Assembly (NCBI GenBank): GCA_016708765.1
Contig: JADJFD010000004.1
Location: 293,026 to 357,025 of the forward strand
DNA from: Chitinophagaceae bacterium
GTDB lineage: Bacteria; Bacteroidota; Bacteroidia; Chitinophagales; Chitinophagaceae
Direction: 5' to 3'
DNA length: 64,000 bases
Below, in pieces: positions 26,680 to 35,425 of the stretch. Both the position numbers and the translations under genes were made by a program. The notes beneath the pieces are model-generated. The model was not told the DNA's origin, ran no database searches, and worked only from the letters and a program-made list of their open reading frames with translations. How positions within the stretch are numbered: position 1 is the first letter of the stretch; every line of letters starts with the position of its first letter.

Positions 26680-28020
26680 TCACAAATCTTTTACTACTTG
26701 TTTAAACTGATTGCCTCTGTCTTCATAATTCTTAAACAAATCAAAACTTGCACAAGCAGGACTTAATAAAACAACATCGCCTTTGTCAGCAAAATGAAAA
26801 GCTGCATGTACTGCTTCTGCTGATGTTGACGTATTAACTATCGTACTCACCTTGTTTCCAAATGCCTCATGTATCTTTCTATTATCTGTTCCAAGGCAAA
26901 TGATTGCTTTTACTTTTTCATTCACCAATTCTTGAATTAGTGAATAATCATTTCCTTTATCAACACCGCCCAAAATCAAAATGGTTGGCTTGGTCATACT
27001 TTCCAAAGCATACCAAGTAGAGTTTACATTGGTTGCTTTGCTGTCATTAATAAATTCAACTCCCCGAACTGTTGCTACATGTTCCATCCGATGCTCAAGA
27101 CTTTGAAAATTTTGCACCGCATCACGAATTTTTTCTTTCCGGATGTCGAGAGTTGTTGCTGCCACACAAGCTGCCATTGTATTATACTGATTATGCTTTC
27201 CTTTTAAAGCAAAATCAAATACACTCATTGTTGTAAAATCTTGTCCTGTTCTTACGTACATGTCCCCGTCTTTAATAAATGCGCCGTTTGGTAATTCTTT
27301 TTTCATACTGATTGGCAGTTGGTTAGATTGAATATTGAATTTGTTTAGATATTCCATAGTTACTTCATCATCGCAGCAATAAATAAAATGATCTGTTGCT
27401 TTTTGATTCATTATTATTCGAAACTTACTTTTTATATAATTCTCAAATTTGTAATCGTAACGGTCTAGATGGTCTTCTGTAATATTTGTCAGGATGGCAA
27501 TGTCCGGTCTGAAGGTTATTATATCATCCAATTGAAAACTGCTAACCTCTACCACATAAAGTGCCGATGGATCTTCAGCTATTCTTCTTGCGAATGAATC
27601 ACCGATATTTCCTACCATCGCACAATCAAGACCAGCTTCGTGACAAATATGATAAGTCATTGCTGTTGTCGTTGTCTTTCCATTACTTCCGGTGATTGCA
27701 ATTATTTTGCTTTCGCCTTTAAACCGGTAAGCCAACTCCATTTCACTTATCACCTGTATTCCTTTTTCTCGGATCAACTTCATTATCTCCGTTTTTTCAG
27801 GAATACCAGGACTTTTCATCACTTCATCTGCATTCAGAATTTTTTCTGATGAATGTTTGCCTTCTTCAAAAGCAATTCCGGCATTCATCAACTCGTTACG
27901 ATACTCATTTTTCAAAGAACTTCCATCCGAAAGAAACACATCATATCCCTGTTGCTTCGCCAGTAGTGCAGAACCTACACCACTTTCACCACCTCCTAAT
28001 ATGACAAACCTTTTAATCAT
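26680..28020 (-). CDS. murD: UDP-MurNAc-L-alanine--D-glutamate ligase MurD
   Basis: A 446 aa Mur ligase that adds D-Glu. It shows FVILGGGESGVGSALLA at the N-terminus, ATP loop ITGSNGKTTT, and the C-terminal HRMEHV and NDSKATNVNSTWYAL motifs. The frame is open to 28044, but the ATG at 28020 (MIKRFVILGGG) fits family starts. Located downstream of mraY; the gap of ~150 bp is larger than others in the cluster. Confidence 0.92.
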   Translation of the reverse strand: MIKRFVILGGGESGVGSALLAKQQGYDVFLSDGSSLKNEYRNELMNAGIAFEEGKHSSEKILNADEVMKSPGIPEKTEIMKLIREKGIQVISEMELAYRFKGESKIIAITGSNGKTTTTAMTYHICHEAGLDCAMVGNIGDSFARRIAEDPSALYVVEVSSFQLDDIITFRPDIAILTNITEDHLDRYDYKFENYIKSKFRIIMNQKATDHFIYCCDDEVTMEYLNKFNIQSNQLPISMKKELPNGAFIKDGDMYVRTGQDFTTMSVFDFALKGKHNQYNTMAACVAATTLDIRKEKIRDAVQNFQSLEHRMEHVATVRGVEFINDSKATNVNSTWYALESMTKPTILILGGVDKGNDYSLIQELVNEKVKAIICLGTDNRKIHEAFGNKVSTIVNTSTSAEAVHAAFHFADKGDVVLLSPACASFDLFKNYEDRGNQFKQVVKDL

Positions 28021-28167
28021 GTTCAAAATCATTGTACGGAACATGATTCTTCATAAGTATTGGATTCAAATACAACTGCACCACAATTCGGTTAAATCAG
28101 AACTTTAGTTTTCTCGGTTACAGACTCGTCTTGGTTTTTCAATAAACTTTTTATTCAAAGTCAATTT

Positions 28168-29448
28168 CTATCTCATCTTTAATGTTGCAATACTCAACAC
28201 TACCAACAACACCGTCACAATCCAGAACCTTGTTACAATTTTCACTTCATGATATCCTTTTACCTGATAGTGATGATGCAGCGGTGCTTTTAAAAACATT
28301 CTTCTTCCTATTCCAAATTTTCTTTTTGTGTATTTGAAATATCCCACCTGTAACATCACACTAATCGTTTCTACGAAAAACACACCACAGAAAATCGGAA
28401 TCAACAATTCTTTATGAACAATGATTGCCAGCGATGCAATGATTCCTCCCAATGTCAAACTGCCTGTATCACCCATAAATATTTGCGCCGGATACGAGTT
28501 GTACCATAAGAAACCTATACAAGCTCCAATCATTGCCGCAATAAAAACGGACAGCTCACCAAGGTTTGGTATGTACATGATGTTTAAATAATCAGCAAAG
28601 ACCAGATTGCCACTTGCATAAGCGAATATGCCGAGCAGTACTCCAATTATCGCTGATGTACCCGTAGCCAAACCATCGAGCCCATCCGTTAGATTCGAAC
28701 CGTTCGAAACTGCAGTGATTATAAAAATCACAACCAATATGTAAAGAACCCATGTATAATCTCTCCACGATTCAGGCAATAACTTTGAGTAGTTAAACTC
28801 ATGATTCTTTACAAAGGGAATAGTAGTTATTGTTGCCGAATTCGCCTCAACGAAATATTTTGTTTTACCATTCACATCTCTCGAAAAAACTGAGGTTTCA
28901 GTTGGCGGCACTTTTCCTACATACTCTCTCCAAATTTTTACTTCGCTGTTAAAATAAAGTGTTGCTCCAACCGTGATACCTAATCCAACCTGTCCTAAAA
29001 TTTTAAACCACCCTGCCAAACCATCACTTCCACCTTTTTTGTATTGCTCCCCTTTTTGCTGCGCCAATCTTTTTCCTCTTAGTTTCAAATAGTCATCAAT
29101 AAAACCGATGATGCCCATCCAAACTGTACTGATCAACATCAGTTGCACATATACTTTTGTCAGGTCCGCCAGTAAAAACGTCGGGATGATAATGGCCAGG
29201 ATGATAATAATCCCACCCATTGTTGGTGTTCCTGTTTTACTTTCTTCGCCTGCCAACCCCTCTTCACGAATGCTTTCGCTGATCTGCTTTTTTTGTAGGA
29301 ACTTAATTAATTTCTTTCCGTAGAAAGTGGTAATAAACAAAGACAACAATACCGCCAACAACAATCGGAAAGTAATAAAGCCAAAGAGCCTGCTTCCAGG
29401 GAAATTTATTCCTTCACTATTTAACCATTCAAATAAGTGATACAGCAT
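28168..29448 (-). CDS. mraY: Phospho-MurNAc-pentapeptide transferase MraY
   Basis: A 426 aa integral membrane enzyme making lipid I. Diagnostic motifs: GTPTMGG, FIDDYLKL (aspartate pair), SNGSNLTDGLDGLA, GDTGSLTLGG and the histidine-rich APLHHHYQ loop near the C-terminus. About ten membrane helices. The periplasmic loop (residues ~185-230) is longer than in E. coli, common in Bacteroidota. Confidence 0.93.
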   Translation of the reverse strand: MLYHLFEWLNSEGINFPGSRLFGFITFRLLLAVLLSLFITTFYGKKLIKFLQKKQISESIREEGLAGEESKTGTPTMGGIIIILAIIIPTFLLADLTKVYVQLMLISTVWMGIIGFIDDYLKLRGKRLAQQKGEQYKKGGSDGLAGWFKILGQVGLGITVGATLYFNSEVKIWREYVGKVPPTETSVFSRDVNGKTKYFVEANSATITTIPFVKNHEFNYSKLLPESWRDYTWVLYILVVIFIITAVSNGSNLTDGLDGLATGTSAIIGVLLGIFAYASGNLVFADYLNIMYIPNLGELSVFIAAMIGACIGFLWYNSYPAQIFMGDTGSLTLGGIIASLAIIVHKELLIPIFCGVFFVETISVMLQVGYFKYTKRKFGIGRRMFLKAPLHHHYQVKGYHEVKIVTRFWIVTVLLVVLSIATLKMR

Positions 29449-29470
29449 TTTTGGTATTTGGTTTCTTCGT

Positions 29471-30934
29471 TTATTTATCTAACACTTCAAACATCTCTTT
29501 CACTATTTCTTTATCGTCAAAGTGATTTCTCACTCCATTTATTTCCTGATATTTCTCATGTCCCTTTCCTGCAATCAGAATAATATCTTCAGGATTTGCT
29601 AAACTGATTGCCGTCTTTATCGCTTCTTTCCTATCAACAATTGAGATATATTTCCTTTTATACGACACTGCCAATCCCTCTTCCATATCTTTTATTATCT
29701 GTGCCGGATCTTCACTTCTCGGATTGTCACTGGTAAAAATTACTCTGTCGCTATGCTCACATGCAGCTTCTGCCATCACTGGTCTTTTCGTTCTGTCCCT
29801 GTCACCTCCACAGCCAACAACTGTTATCACTTGCTCAAACCCTTTTTTCAATTTCTTTATAGTTGCCAACACATTCAATAAAGCATCCGGTGTGTGTGCA
29901 TAATCAACTATAGCAATCAGTTTCTCTTTTGGCGAAACTGAATAATCAAATCTTCCTTCTGCACCTGTAAGCATACTCAAAGCAGTCAACACTTCTTGCT
30001 TATCTTCTCCCAAACAAATTGCTGCACCATAAACTGCCAACAGATTGTATGCATTGAACTCACCAATCAATCTAAAATGTACTTCCACTTCATTCACCGT
30101 CATCATCAAACCACTCAGATTGTTATCCAAAATCTTTCCTTTGAATTCAGCAACCGTTTTCAAACTGTAGTAATACTTTTTTGCATTGGTATTCTGCAGC
30201 ATCACCGTTCCTCTTTTATCATCTGCATTACTAATGGCGAATGCATCGGATGATAATGAATCAAAGAAGGATTTCTTCACCCGGATATACTCATCAAAAG
30301 TTTTATGATAATCAAGGTGATCATGAGTGATATTGCTGAAAATGCCGCCTGCATATTCCAAACCGGTTGTTCTGTGTTGATGCACTGCATGTGAACTTGT
30401 TTCCATGAAAACATGAGTGCAGCCTGCTTCTACCATCTGGCCTAATAAATAATTTAGACTGATAACATCCGGTGTGGTATGAGTGGCTGGCACTACTGTT
30501 TCACCAATTTGATTTTCTACAGTGCTTAGCAATCCACATTTATATCCCAAACTTGTAAAGAGCTTATATAATAATGTCGCAATTGTCGTTTTCCCATTTG
30601 TTCCTGTCACACCTACCAGTTTCACTTTCTCTGATGGCTTTCCGAAAAAATTATTTGCCATCAAGGCTGCTGCTATTGCGCTGTTTTCTACCTGCACATA
30701 AGTGACTACTTCTTTTTTATTAGCAGGCAACTCTTCGCAAACAATAACCGTTGCTCCATTCTCTATCGCTTTCTCAATGAACTGATGACCGTCTGCCGCT
30801 CCTCCTCTTATTGCTACAAATACACTTCCCGTTTTTAACTTTCTCGAATCAATCTGTAAATCCTTTACTTCCACTGATGTATTACCATCCACCAACTTTA
30901 AACTCACTTTATATAATACATCGCTCAATAACAC
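29471..30934 (-). CDS. murE: UDP-MurNAc-tripeptide synthetase MurE
   Basis: A 487 aa Mur ligase adding the third residue, probably meso-diaminopimelate: the DNPRSEDP sequence (TSDNPRSEDPAQII) is the meso-DAP specificity motif. Other motifs are VTGTNGKTTIATLL, FSNITHDHLDYH and DYAHTPDALLNVL. Located between ftsI and mraY, with short gaps. Confidence 0.93.
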   Translation of the reverse strand: MLLSDVLYKVSLKLVDGNTSVEVKDLQIDSRKLKTGSVFVAIRGGAADGHQFIEKAIENGATVIVCEELPANKKEVVTYVQVENSAIAAALMANNFFGKPSEKVKLVGVTGTNGKTTIATLLYKLFTSLGYKCGLLSTVENQIGETVVPATHTTPDVISLNYLLGQMVEAGCTHVFMETSSHAVHQHRTTGLEYAGGIFSNITHDHLDYHKTFDEYIRVKKSFFDSLSSDAFAISNADDKRGTVMLQNTNAKKYYYSLKTVAEFKGKILDNNLSGLMMTVNEVEVHFRLIGEFNAYNLLAVYGAAICLGEDKQEVLTALSMLTGAEGRFDYSVSPKEKLIAIVDYAHTPDALLNVLATIKKLKKGFEQVITVVGCGGDRDRTKRPVMAEAACEHSDRVIFTSDNPRSEDPAQIIKDMEEGLAVSYKRKYISIVDRKEAIKTAISLANPEDIILIAGKGHEKYQEINGVRNHFDDKEIVKEMFEVLDK

Positions 30935-30955
30935 AGTTAATTTTTATTCATTAGT

Positions 30956-33094
30956 TTAACTTAACTCCAATATTACCGTTATACCTTTTGACAATTCAGT
31001 TCCTGGTGCAACAGATTGCATAGTGATTTTTCCTTTACCTCTTATTGCTACTTTCAATCCCATATTTTCCAATAGATAAACAGCATCTTTTAAACCCATA
31101 CCTCTTACATTCGGCATTACTTTCTGACGAACTGTTGTCGCTTTCACCACAGGCTGGGTATTTTTTGCATACACCGTTGCCCAATTATTTTGCGCCACAG
31201 AATCTGCATACTTCATTTTCATTGATTGGTACACATTTTTTATATCATTAGCATAACCTGCATAATAAAATCCAGAGCTGTCTTTTGTTGCCGCATACTG
31301 TGATGCATCTTTTTTGTCAACATACATTGCATAAAGCTTTGTAGCTATCTCTCGGAAAACTGGTGCTGCAACCGTACCACCATAATGCGAAGCTGCATGT
31401 GGTTTTGTACGAACAAGAACTATACAAGTATATTGTGGCTTATCTGCCGGAAAATATCCTACAAACGATGCCTGGTAAACACCATGACTATATTTGATAG
31501 GCCCATCCGCCACATGTGAAGTCCCGGTTTTACCAGCAATCGCAAATGGAACTCCTTTAAAAACTCTTGTTGCAGTTCCGTCTGTTACCGTTTGTTCCAT
31601 TGAGGCTCTTGCTGCCGCAATAACTTCTGGCCTACATATATTTTCTTCTAAGACTATTGGCTGAATCTGTTTTGTAACAATCCCGTTGCTCTGTATATTA
31701 TTAACGAGATAAGGTTTCATCATTCTGCCATTGTTTGCAACAGCATTATATAATGTAAGTGTATGCAACGGACTTACTTGTACTGCATATCCAAAACTCA
31801 TCCATAACATATTATGTAAACCAGCTTCGCCACCTTTAGTAGAAAGTGGTGCCATTGTCGGCTTAGGTACATTCGTTAAATCAATTGGTGATCTTGAAGT
31901 CAAATGAAATTTTTGATAATAATCTTTGATCTCAGAAGGATTGTTTCCAAATGCTTTATAAGCCAACATACTCATACCTACATTAGAACTATGAGCAAAA
32001 CATCCTTGTACAGAAAGTGAAGTTGCTCTGTGCCTTTCTGCATCCGTTACCATTTTACCAGCTACTTCTTTTCTTCCGGCACCGCCTACTTCCACCATAT
32101 CCGTAATCTTACTAGTTCCTTTTTCTAACACAGATAATAGTGTGGCTAATTTTATGGTAGACCCTGGCTCTGTTACTCGTAGTGCATAATTATCATCTTC
32201 ACCATACGTTCCATCTGAACGACGACCAAGGTTTGCCATCGCCTTTATTTTTCCTGTACTCGTTTCCATTACTATGGCTGTACCATATGGACCTTCACAT
32301 TGCAACATCATTCGCATCAATGCTGTTTCTGTAATATCCTGAATGTTTACATCAATCGTTGTATAGATATCTTTTCCGTGTACTGGATCAGTTTGAGAAC
32401 CCTCGATAGGAATAGCAGTACCACCAGCTATATAACGTACCAACTTCAATCCATCACTACCACTTAATAATGTATCATAACTTTTCTCCAAACCAACATT
32501 CTGCTTTTTAGCTTTGTTGTTCTCGTCTTTAAATTCTCTTGACAAACCGATAGTACGATTTGCTAATAACCCAAAAGGAGTTTCCCGTCTTGTAGTTACT
32601 TCCACAATTACACCACTTCTATTTTTTCCCATTTTTACAAAGGGAAACTCACGGAAAGCTTTATAATCTTCAAAATTTAATTTCTTTTTAAGCGGATAGT
32701 ATCTTTCATGCTTATTGAAAGCAGCCTTCAATTCTTTTTTATATTGTGCGGAAGATTTATCTGCAAAATATTCAGACAGGTTTATAGCAAATGAATCAAC
32801 GTTTTCATGAAAACGTTTTCCTTTCTTTTCTATTAAACCATCTGCATTAAAATCTAAGTAAATATCAAAAATAGGAATAGAAGTGCTGAGCATCTGACCA
32901 TCTTCACTATAAATGGTTCCTCTTTCAGCTTCGAGGGCGACAAAACGTTGATGCAAGCTGTCACTCATGCTACGCCAATGGCTTCCCTGAAATTTTTGAA
33001 TGTAGAAAGCTCTGCCAAGTACAAATATGCTAAGTACTGTTATACCTATAAAACTGAGATATACTCTCCACAGTATGTCACGTTTAACTTCCAA
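30956..33094 (-). CDS. ftsI: Septal peptidoglycan transpeptidase FtsI (PBP3-like) with PASTA domain
   Basis: A 712 aa bitopic class B penicillin-binding protein. One N-terminal membrane helix (VYLSFIGITVLSIFVLGRAF), dimerisation domain, then transpeptidase motifs: catalytic STIK (SxxK) in EPGSTIKLATLL, HSSNVGM (SxN) and AGKTGTS (KTG). The last ~65 residues (MPNVRGMGLKDAVYLLENMGLKV) are one PASTA domain. Acts with FtsW. A 153 bp gap with two copies of TCATCGTCCAGTTC separates it from ftsL. Confidence 0.92.
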   Translation of the reverse strand: MEVKRDILWRVYLSFIGITVLSIFVLGRAFYIQKFQGSHWRSMSDSLHQRFVALEAERGTIYSEDGQMLSTSIPIFDIYLDFNADGLIEKKGKRFHENVDSFAINLSEYFADKSSAQYKKELKAAFNKHERYYPLKKKLNFEDYKAFREFPFVKMGKNRSGVIVEVTTRRETPFGLLANRTIGLSREFKDENNKAKKQNVGLEKSYDTLLSGSDGLKLVRYIAGGTAIPIEGSQTDPVHGKDIYTTIDVNIQDITETALMRMMLQCEGPYGTAIVMETSTGKIKAMANLGRRSDGTYGEDDNYALRVTEPGSTIKLATLLSVLEKGTSKITDMVEVGGAGRKEVAGKMVTDAERHRATSLSVQGCFAHSSNVGMSMLAYKAFGNNPSEIKDYYQKFHLTSRSPIDLTNVPKPTMAPLSTKGGEAGLHNMLWMSFGYAVQVSPLHTLTLYNAVANNGRMMKPYLVNNIQSNGIVTKQIQPIVLEENICRPEVIAAARASMEQTVTDGTATRVFKGVPFAIAGKTGTSHVADGPIKYSHGVYQASFVGYFPADKPQYTCIVLVRTKPHAASHYGGTVAAPVFREIATKLYAMYVDKKDASQYAATKDSSGFYYAGYANDIKNVYQSMKMKYADSVAQNNWATVYAKNTQPVVKATTVRQKVMPNVRGMGLKDAVYLLENMGLKVAIRGKGKITMQSVAPGTELSKGITVILELS

Positions 33095-33168
33095 TGCCCT
33101 TTAGTTGTGTTCGTTGTTTAGTTGTATCCGTCCACCTTTCTTACTTCGGTCCGAAAGGATTTTTTAGT

Positions 33169-33227
33169 CATCGTCCAGTTCTCTGATCATCTTCGTTGCG
33201 TCGCACTCTTCATCGTCCAGTTCGCTA
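33169..33227. repeat. Short direct repeat between ftsL and ftsI
   Basis: TCATCGTCCAGTTC occurs twice (about 33169 and 33209), 40 bp apart, with CATCTTCGTTGCGTCGCACTC between them. The intervening word, reversed, resembles sequences at 17290 and 40064. Part of the 153 bp ftsL-ftsI gap; no gene seen. Confidence 0.4.
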
Positions 33228-33247
33228 CTGAGCTTTTCGAACTATCA

Positions 33248-33601
33248 TCATTCTGTAACAGCTACATCCTTCAACACAACCGGCGACTCAACCAATTCTT
33301 TTAATCCCAATGGTTCTACCGCTTTTATCAATTCACTTTGCTTGCTCTGGTACATCACTTTACTCTTCACCGATATATATTCGTACTTCAATTCTTTTAC
33401 TTCTTTAGCAGTCTGATTTATTTTACGAATGGTCTTATCAGCTAAGTGACCATTGTAGATATAAACTACTGCCAGTACTGCGAGGAACAAAAAGAACGGA
33501 ACCTGCTTTACGATGGACTGATAATTCAGCCACCGCTTCCAGCCAGTATTGACTAGCGTTGAATTCAGGTCCTGTTCTTTTTTATTTTCTTGTTCCTGCA
33601 T
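33248..33601 (-). CDS. ftsL: FtsL-like divisome protein
   Basis: A 117 aa bitopic protein: basic cytoplasmic N-terminus (GWKRWLNYQSIVKQ), one membrane helix (VPFFLFLAVLAVVYIYNGHLA) and a periplasmic coiled coil (KEVKELKYEYISVKSKVMYQSKQSELIKAV). The position between rsmH and ftsI is diagnostic, since FtsL proteins have little sequence identity. Forms a complex with FtsQ and FtsB. Confidence 0.8.
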   Translation of the reverse strand: MQEQENKKEQDLNSTLVNTGWKRWLNYQSIVKQVPFFLFLAVLAVVYIYNGHLADKTIRKINQTAKEVKELKYEYISVKSKVMYQSKQSELIKAVEPLGLKELVESPVVLKDVAVTE

Positions 33602-33763
33602 AATAATGAGTTGTTAGCTCGTTAGTTTGGGTTTTTCATTTCTCCGACTTTCATCGAAGGGTTGATTTCAAAGGATATAGATTTTCCAAAGAATCTTTAC
33701 ACCTTTTGTATATTTATAATTACCGTCCTGTTATTATTAGTTGTCGAAATCCAATCTTCATCA

Positions 33764-34672
33764 CTAAATCTTTTCTGCCACTCTCAGCTTTGCACTTCTC
33801 GATCTCGGATTTTCCTTCATCTCTTTATCTGTTGGCACAACCGGTTTCTTTGTTATTATTTTCAATACGCTTTTCTGAACCGTATTGGTAAACGGATTCT
33901 CTTCGGGTTCTTCAAAAGAACCACGTCGGAAAAAATTCTTAACCAATCTATCTTCAAGGGAATGAAACGTAATGATGACTGCTCTCCCTCCGGGATTTAA
34001 CAAGGATGGAATTTGTTGCAGCATTTCTTTTAACACACCTAATTCGTCGTTCACTTCAATACGCAATGCCTGGAAAACCTGGGCGAAGTACTTATTTGGA
34101 TTTCCTTTTACTATTTCACGGAGTGCATTCTTAAAACCATCAATCGTTTTTAATGATGCGTTGTTGCGAACCTGAACAATCGTTTTAGCTAAAGTTTTGG
34201 AATTGGTTACTTCTCCATACTGTTCAAACAATTTATGCAATTGCTGTTCAGTATAGGTCTGCACCACATCAAAGGCAGTTAGGGTTTGGCGCTGGTCCAT
34301 TCGCATGTCCAGTTCTGCATTGAAACGAATAGAGAATCCTCTTTCCGCTTCGTTGAACTGGTGGCTGCTCACTCCAAGATCAGCCATAATACCATCAACC
34401 GTTGTAATACCCTCGAGTTTTAGAAAACGTTGCAAGTGGCGAAAATTGTGTGAAACAAAAACTAATCTTTCGTCATCGGGCAGATTATTTTTTGCATCGT
34501 CATCCTGATCAAAGGCTATTAACTTTCCCTTTGTACCAAGTTTTGATAAAATGGCTTTTGAATGTCCGCCGCCGCCAAAAGTGCAATCCACATAAATCCC
34601 ATCCGGATTAATATGGAGACCTTCGATGACTTCGTTTAACAGAACCGGAACATGGTAAACTTGGTCACTCAT
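33764..34672 (-). CDS. rsmH: 16S rRNA m4C1402 methyltransferase RsmH (MraW)
   Basis: A 302 aa SAM-dependent enzyme that N4-methylates C1402 of 16S rRNA. Recognisable segments: HVPVLLNEVIEGL, DCTFGGGGHSKAIL (SAM site), MADLGVSSHQFNEAERGFSIR and TFHSLEDRLVK. C-terminal ARSRSAKLRVAEKI-type ending is intact. Directly downstream of mraZ (9 nt). Confidence 0.93.
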   Translation of the reverse strand: MSDQVYHVPVLLNEVIEGLHINPDGIYVDCTFGGGGHSKAILSKLGTKGKLIAFDQDDDAKNNLPDDERLVFVSHNFRHLQRFLKLEGITTVDGIMADLGVSSHQFNEAERGFSIRFNAELDMRMDQRQTLTAFDVVQTYTEQQLHKLFEQYGEVTNSKTLAKTIVQVRNNASLKTIDGFKNALREIVKGNPNKYFAQVFQALRIEVNDELGVLKEMLQQIPSLLNPGGRAVIITFHSLEDRLVKNFFRRGSFEEPEENPFTNTVQKSVLKIITKKPVVPTDKEMKENPRSRSAKLRVAEKI

Positions 34673-34681
34673 GATTTCGGT

Positions 34682-35137
34682 TTAGTTGTTTTCTTTCGCC
34701 ATCACATCTTTCGCCAGATCGCTAAATGCTTCCGGTGAATATGAGTCAAAGAGCTGTTTGTACTTATTACTATCCCAGATTTCTAATTTGTTGACGGCCG
34801 CAACCAGAATGATATTCTTCTCCAGCCCGGCATACTCTTTTAAATTCGGTGGCACTAAAATTCTTTCCGCCGTATCTGGCTCCACAAAAGTTGCCCCGTT
34901 TAAAAAGTTTCTTCTGAACTGTCTCACCTTAGGATCGAATTCGTTCAGCTTGCTGATATCATTAAAGAGCGGCTCCCAGTTTTTAACTGGATACAGGGCC
35001 AAACACATTTCAAATCCCCTGTTGATAACAAAACGACCCAACTCCTCTTCCGGCAATTGCTTCTTGAAGCCTGCTGGTAACAGAAACCGCCCCTTGGCGT
35101 CTAACGTAGCCTCGAATTCTCCGAGAAAACCTGTCAT
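34682..35137 (-). CDS. mraZ: Transcriptional regulator MraZ
   Basis: A 151 aa protein with two SpoVT/AbrB-like MraZ domains: FLGEFEATLDAKGRFLLPAGF and FVEPDTAERILVPPNLKEYAGL. It is the first gene of the division cluster and in other bacteria represses the cluster by binding repeats upstream of its own gene. A candidate site lies at 35180..35203. Confidence 0.92.
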   Translation of the reverse strand: MTGFLGEFEATLDAKGRFLLPAGFKKQLPEEELGRFVINRGFEMCLALYPVKNWEPLFNDISKLNEFDPKVRQFRRNFLNGATFVEPDTAERILVPPNLKEYAGLEKNIILVAAVNKLEIWDSNKYKQLFDSYSPEAFSDLAKDVMAKENN

Positions 35138-35179
35138 TATCAGTGGTTTGGGTCAATTGACTTATTAATGACACAAAAT

Positions 35180-35203
35180 AACACTTTTTCCCACTTAACC
35201 ACC
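35180..35203 (-). promoter_or_regulatory. Candidate mraZ promoter and MraZ box
   Basis: On the minus strand GTGGTTAAGTGGGAAAAAGT contains GTGG, GTGGG and then GTGTT, the last two in a 10 nt period, resembling the TGGGN repeats bound by MraZ. The same stretch lies between a TTTG (-33-like) and TATTTTG (-7-like) separated by about 22 nt. Binding is inferred from position and motif only. Confidence 0.4.
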
Positions 35204-35386
35204 AAATATTTTGATATTTAATTTGTCCCCACTCCCTTTTTGCCTGAAAACCAATGCAGTAAAGGCTTCCAGAGGGTGTGGGTAAATTTTTTAAAAAAAG
35301 TCTGTGGATAGCATGTTAATTAGAGTGGAAAACCTGTGAATAGGAATGATTTTTTGTGAATTCACAGAATTTGTATTCGCAAATGA

Positions 35387-35394
35387 TACATTTG
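35387..35394 (+). promoter_or_regulatory. Possible -7 box upstream of queA
   Basis: TACATTTG fits the Bacteroidota -7 consensus TAnnTTTG, 31 bp before the queA ATG. No well-spaced -33 TTTG was found, so this is weak. Confidence 0.3.
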
Positions 35395-35425
35395 CATTTC
35401 ACCAAATACAACAGTTAGTTGTGTT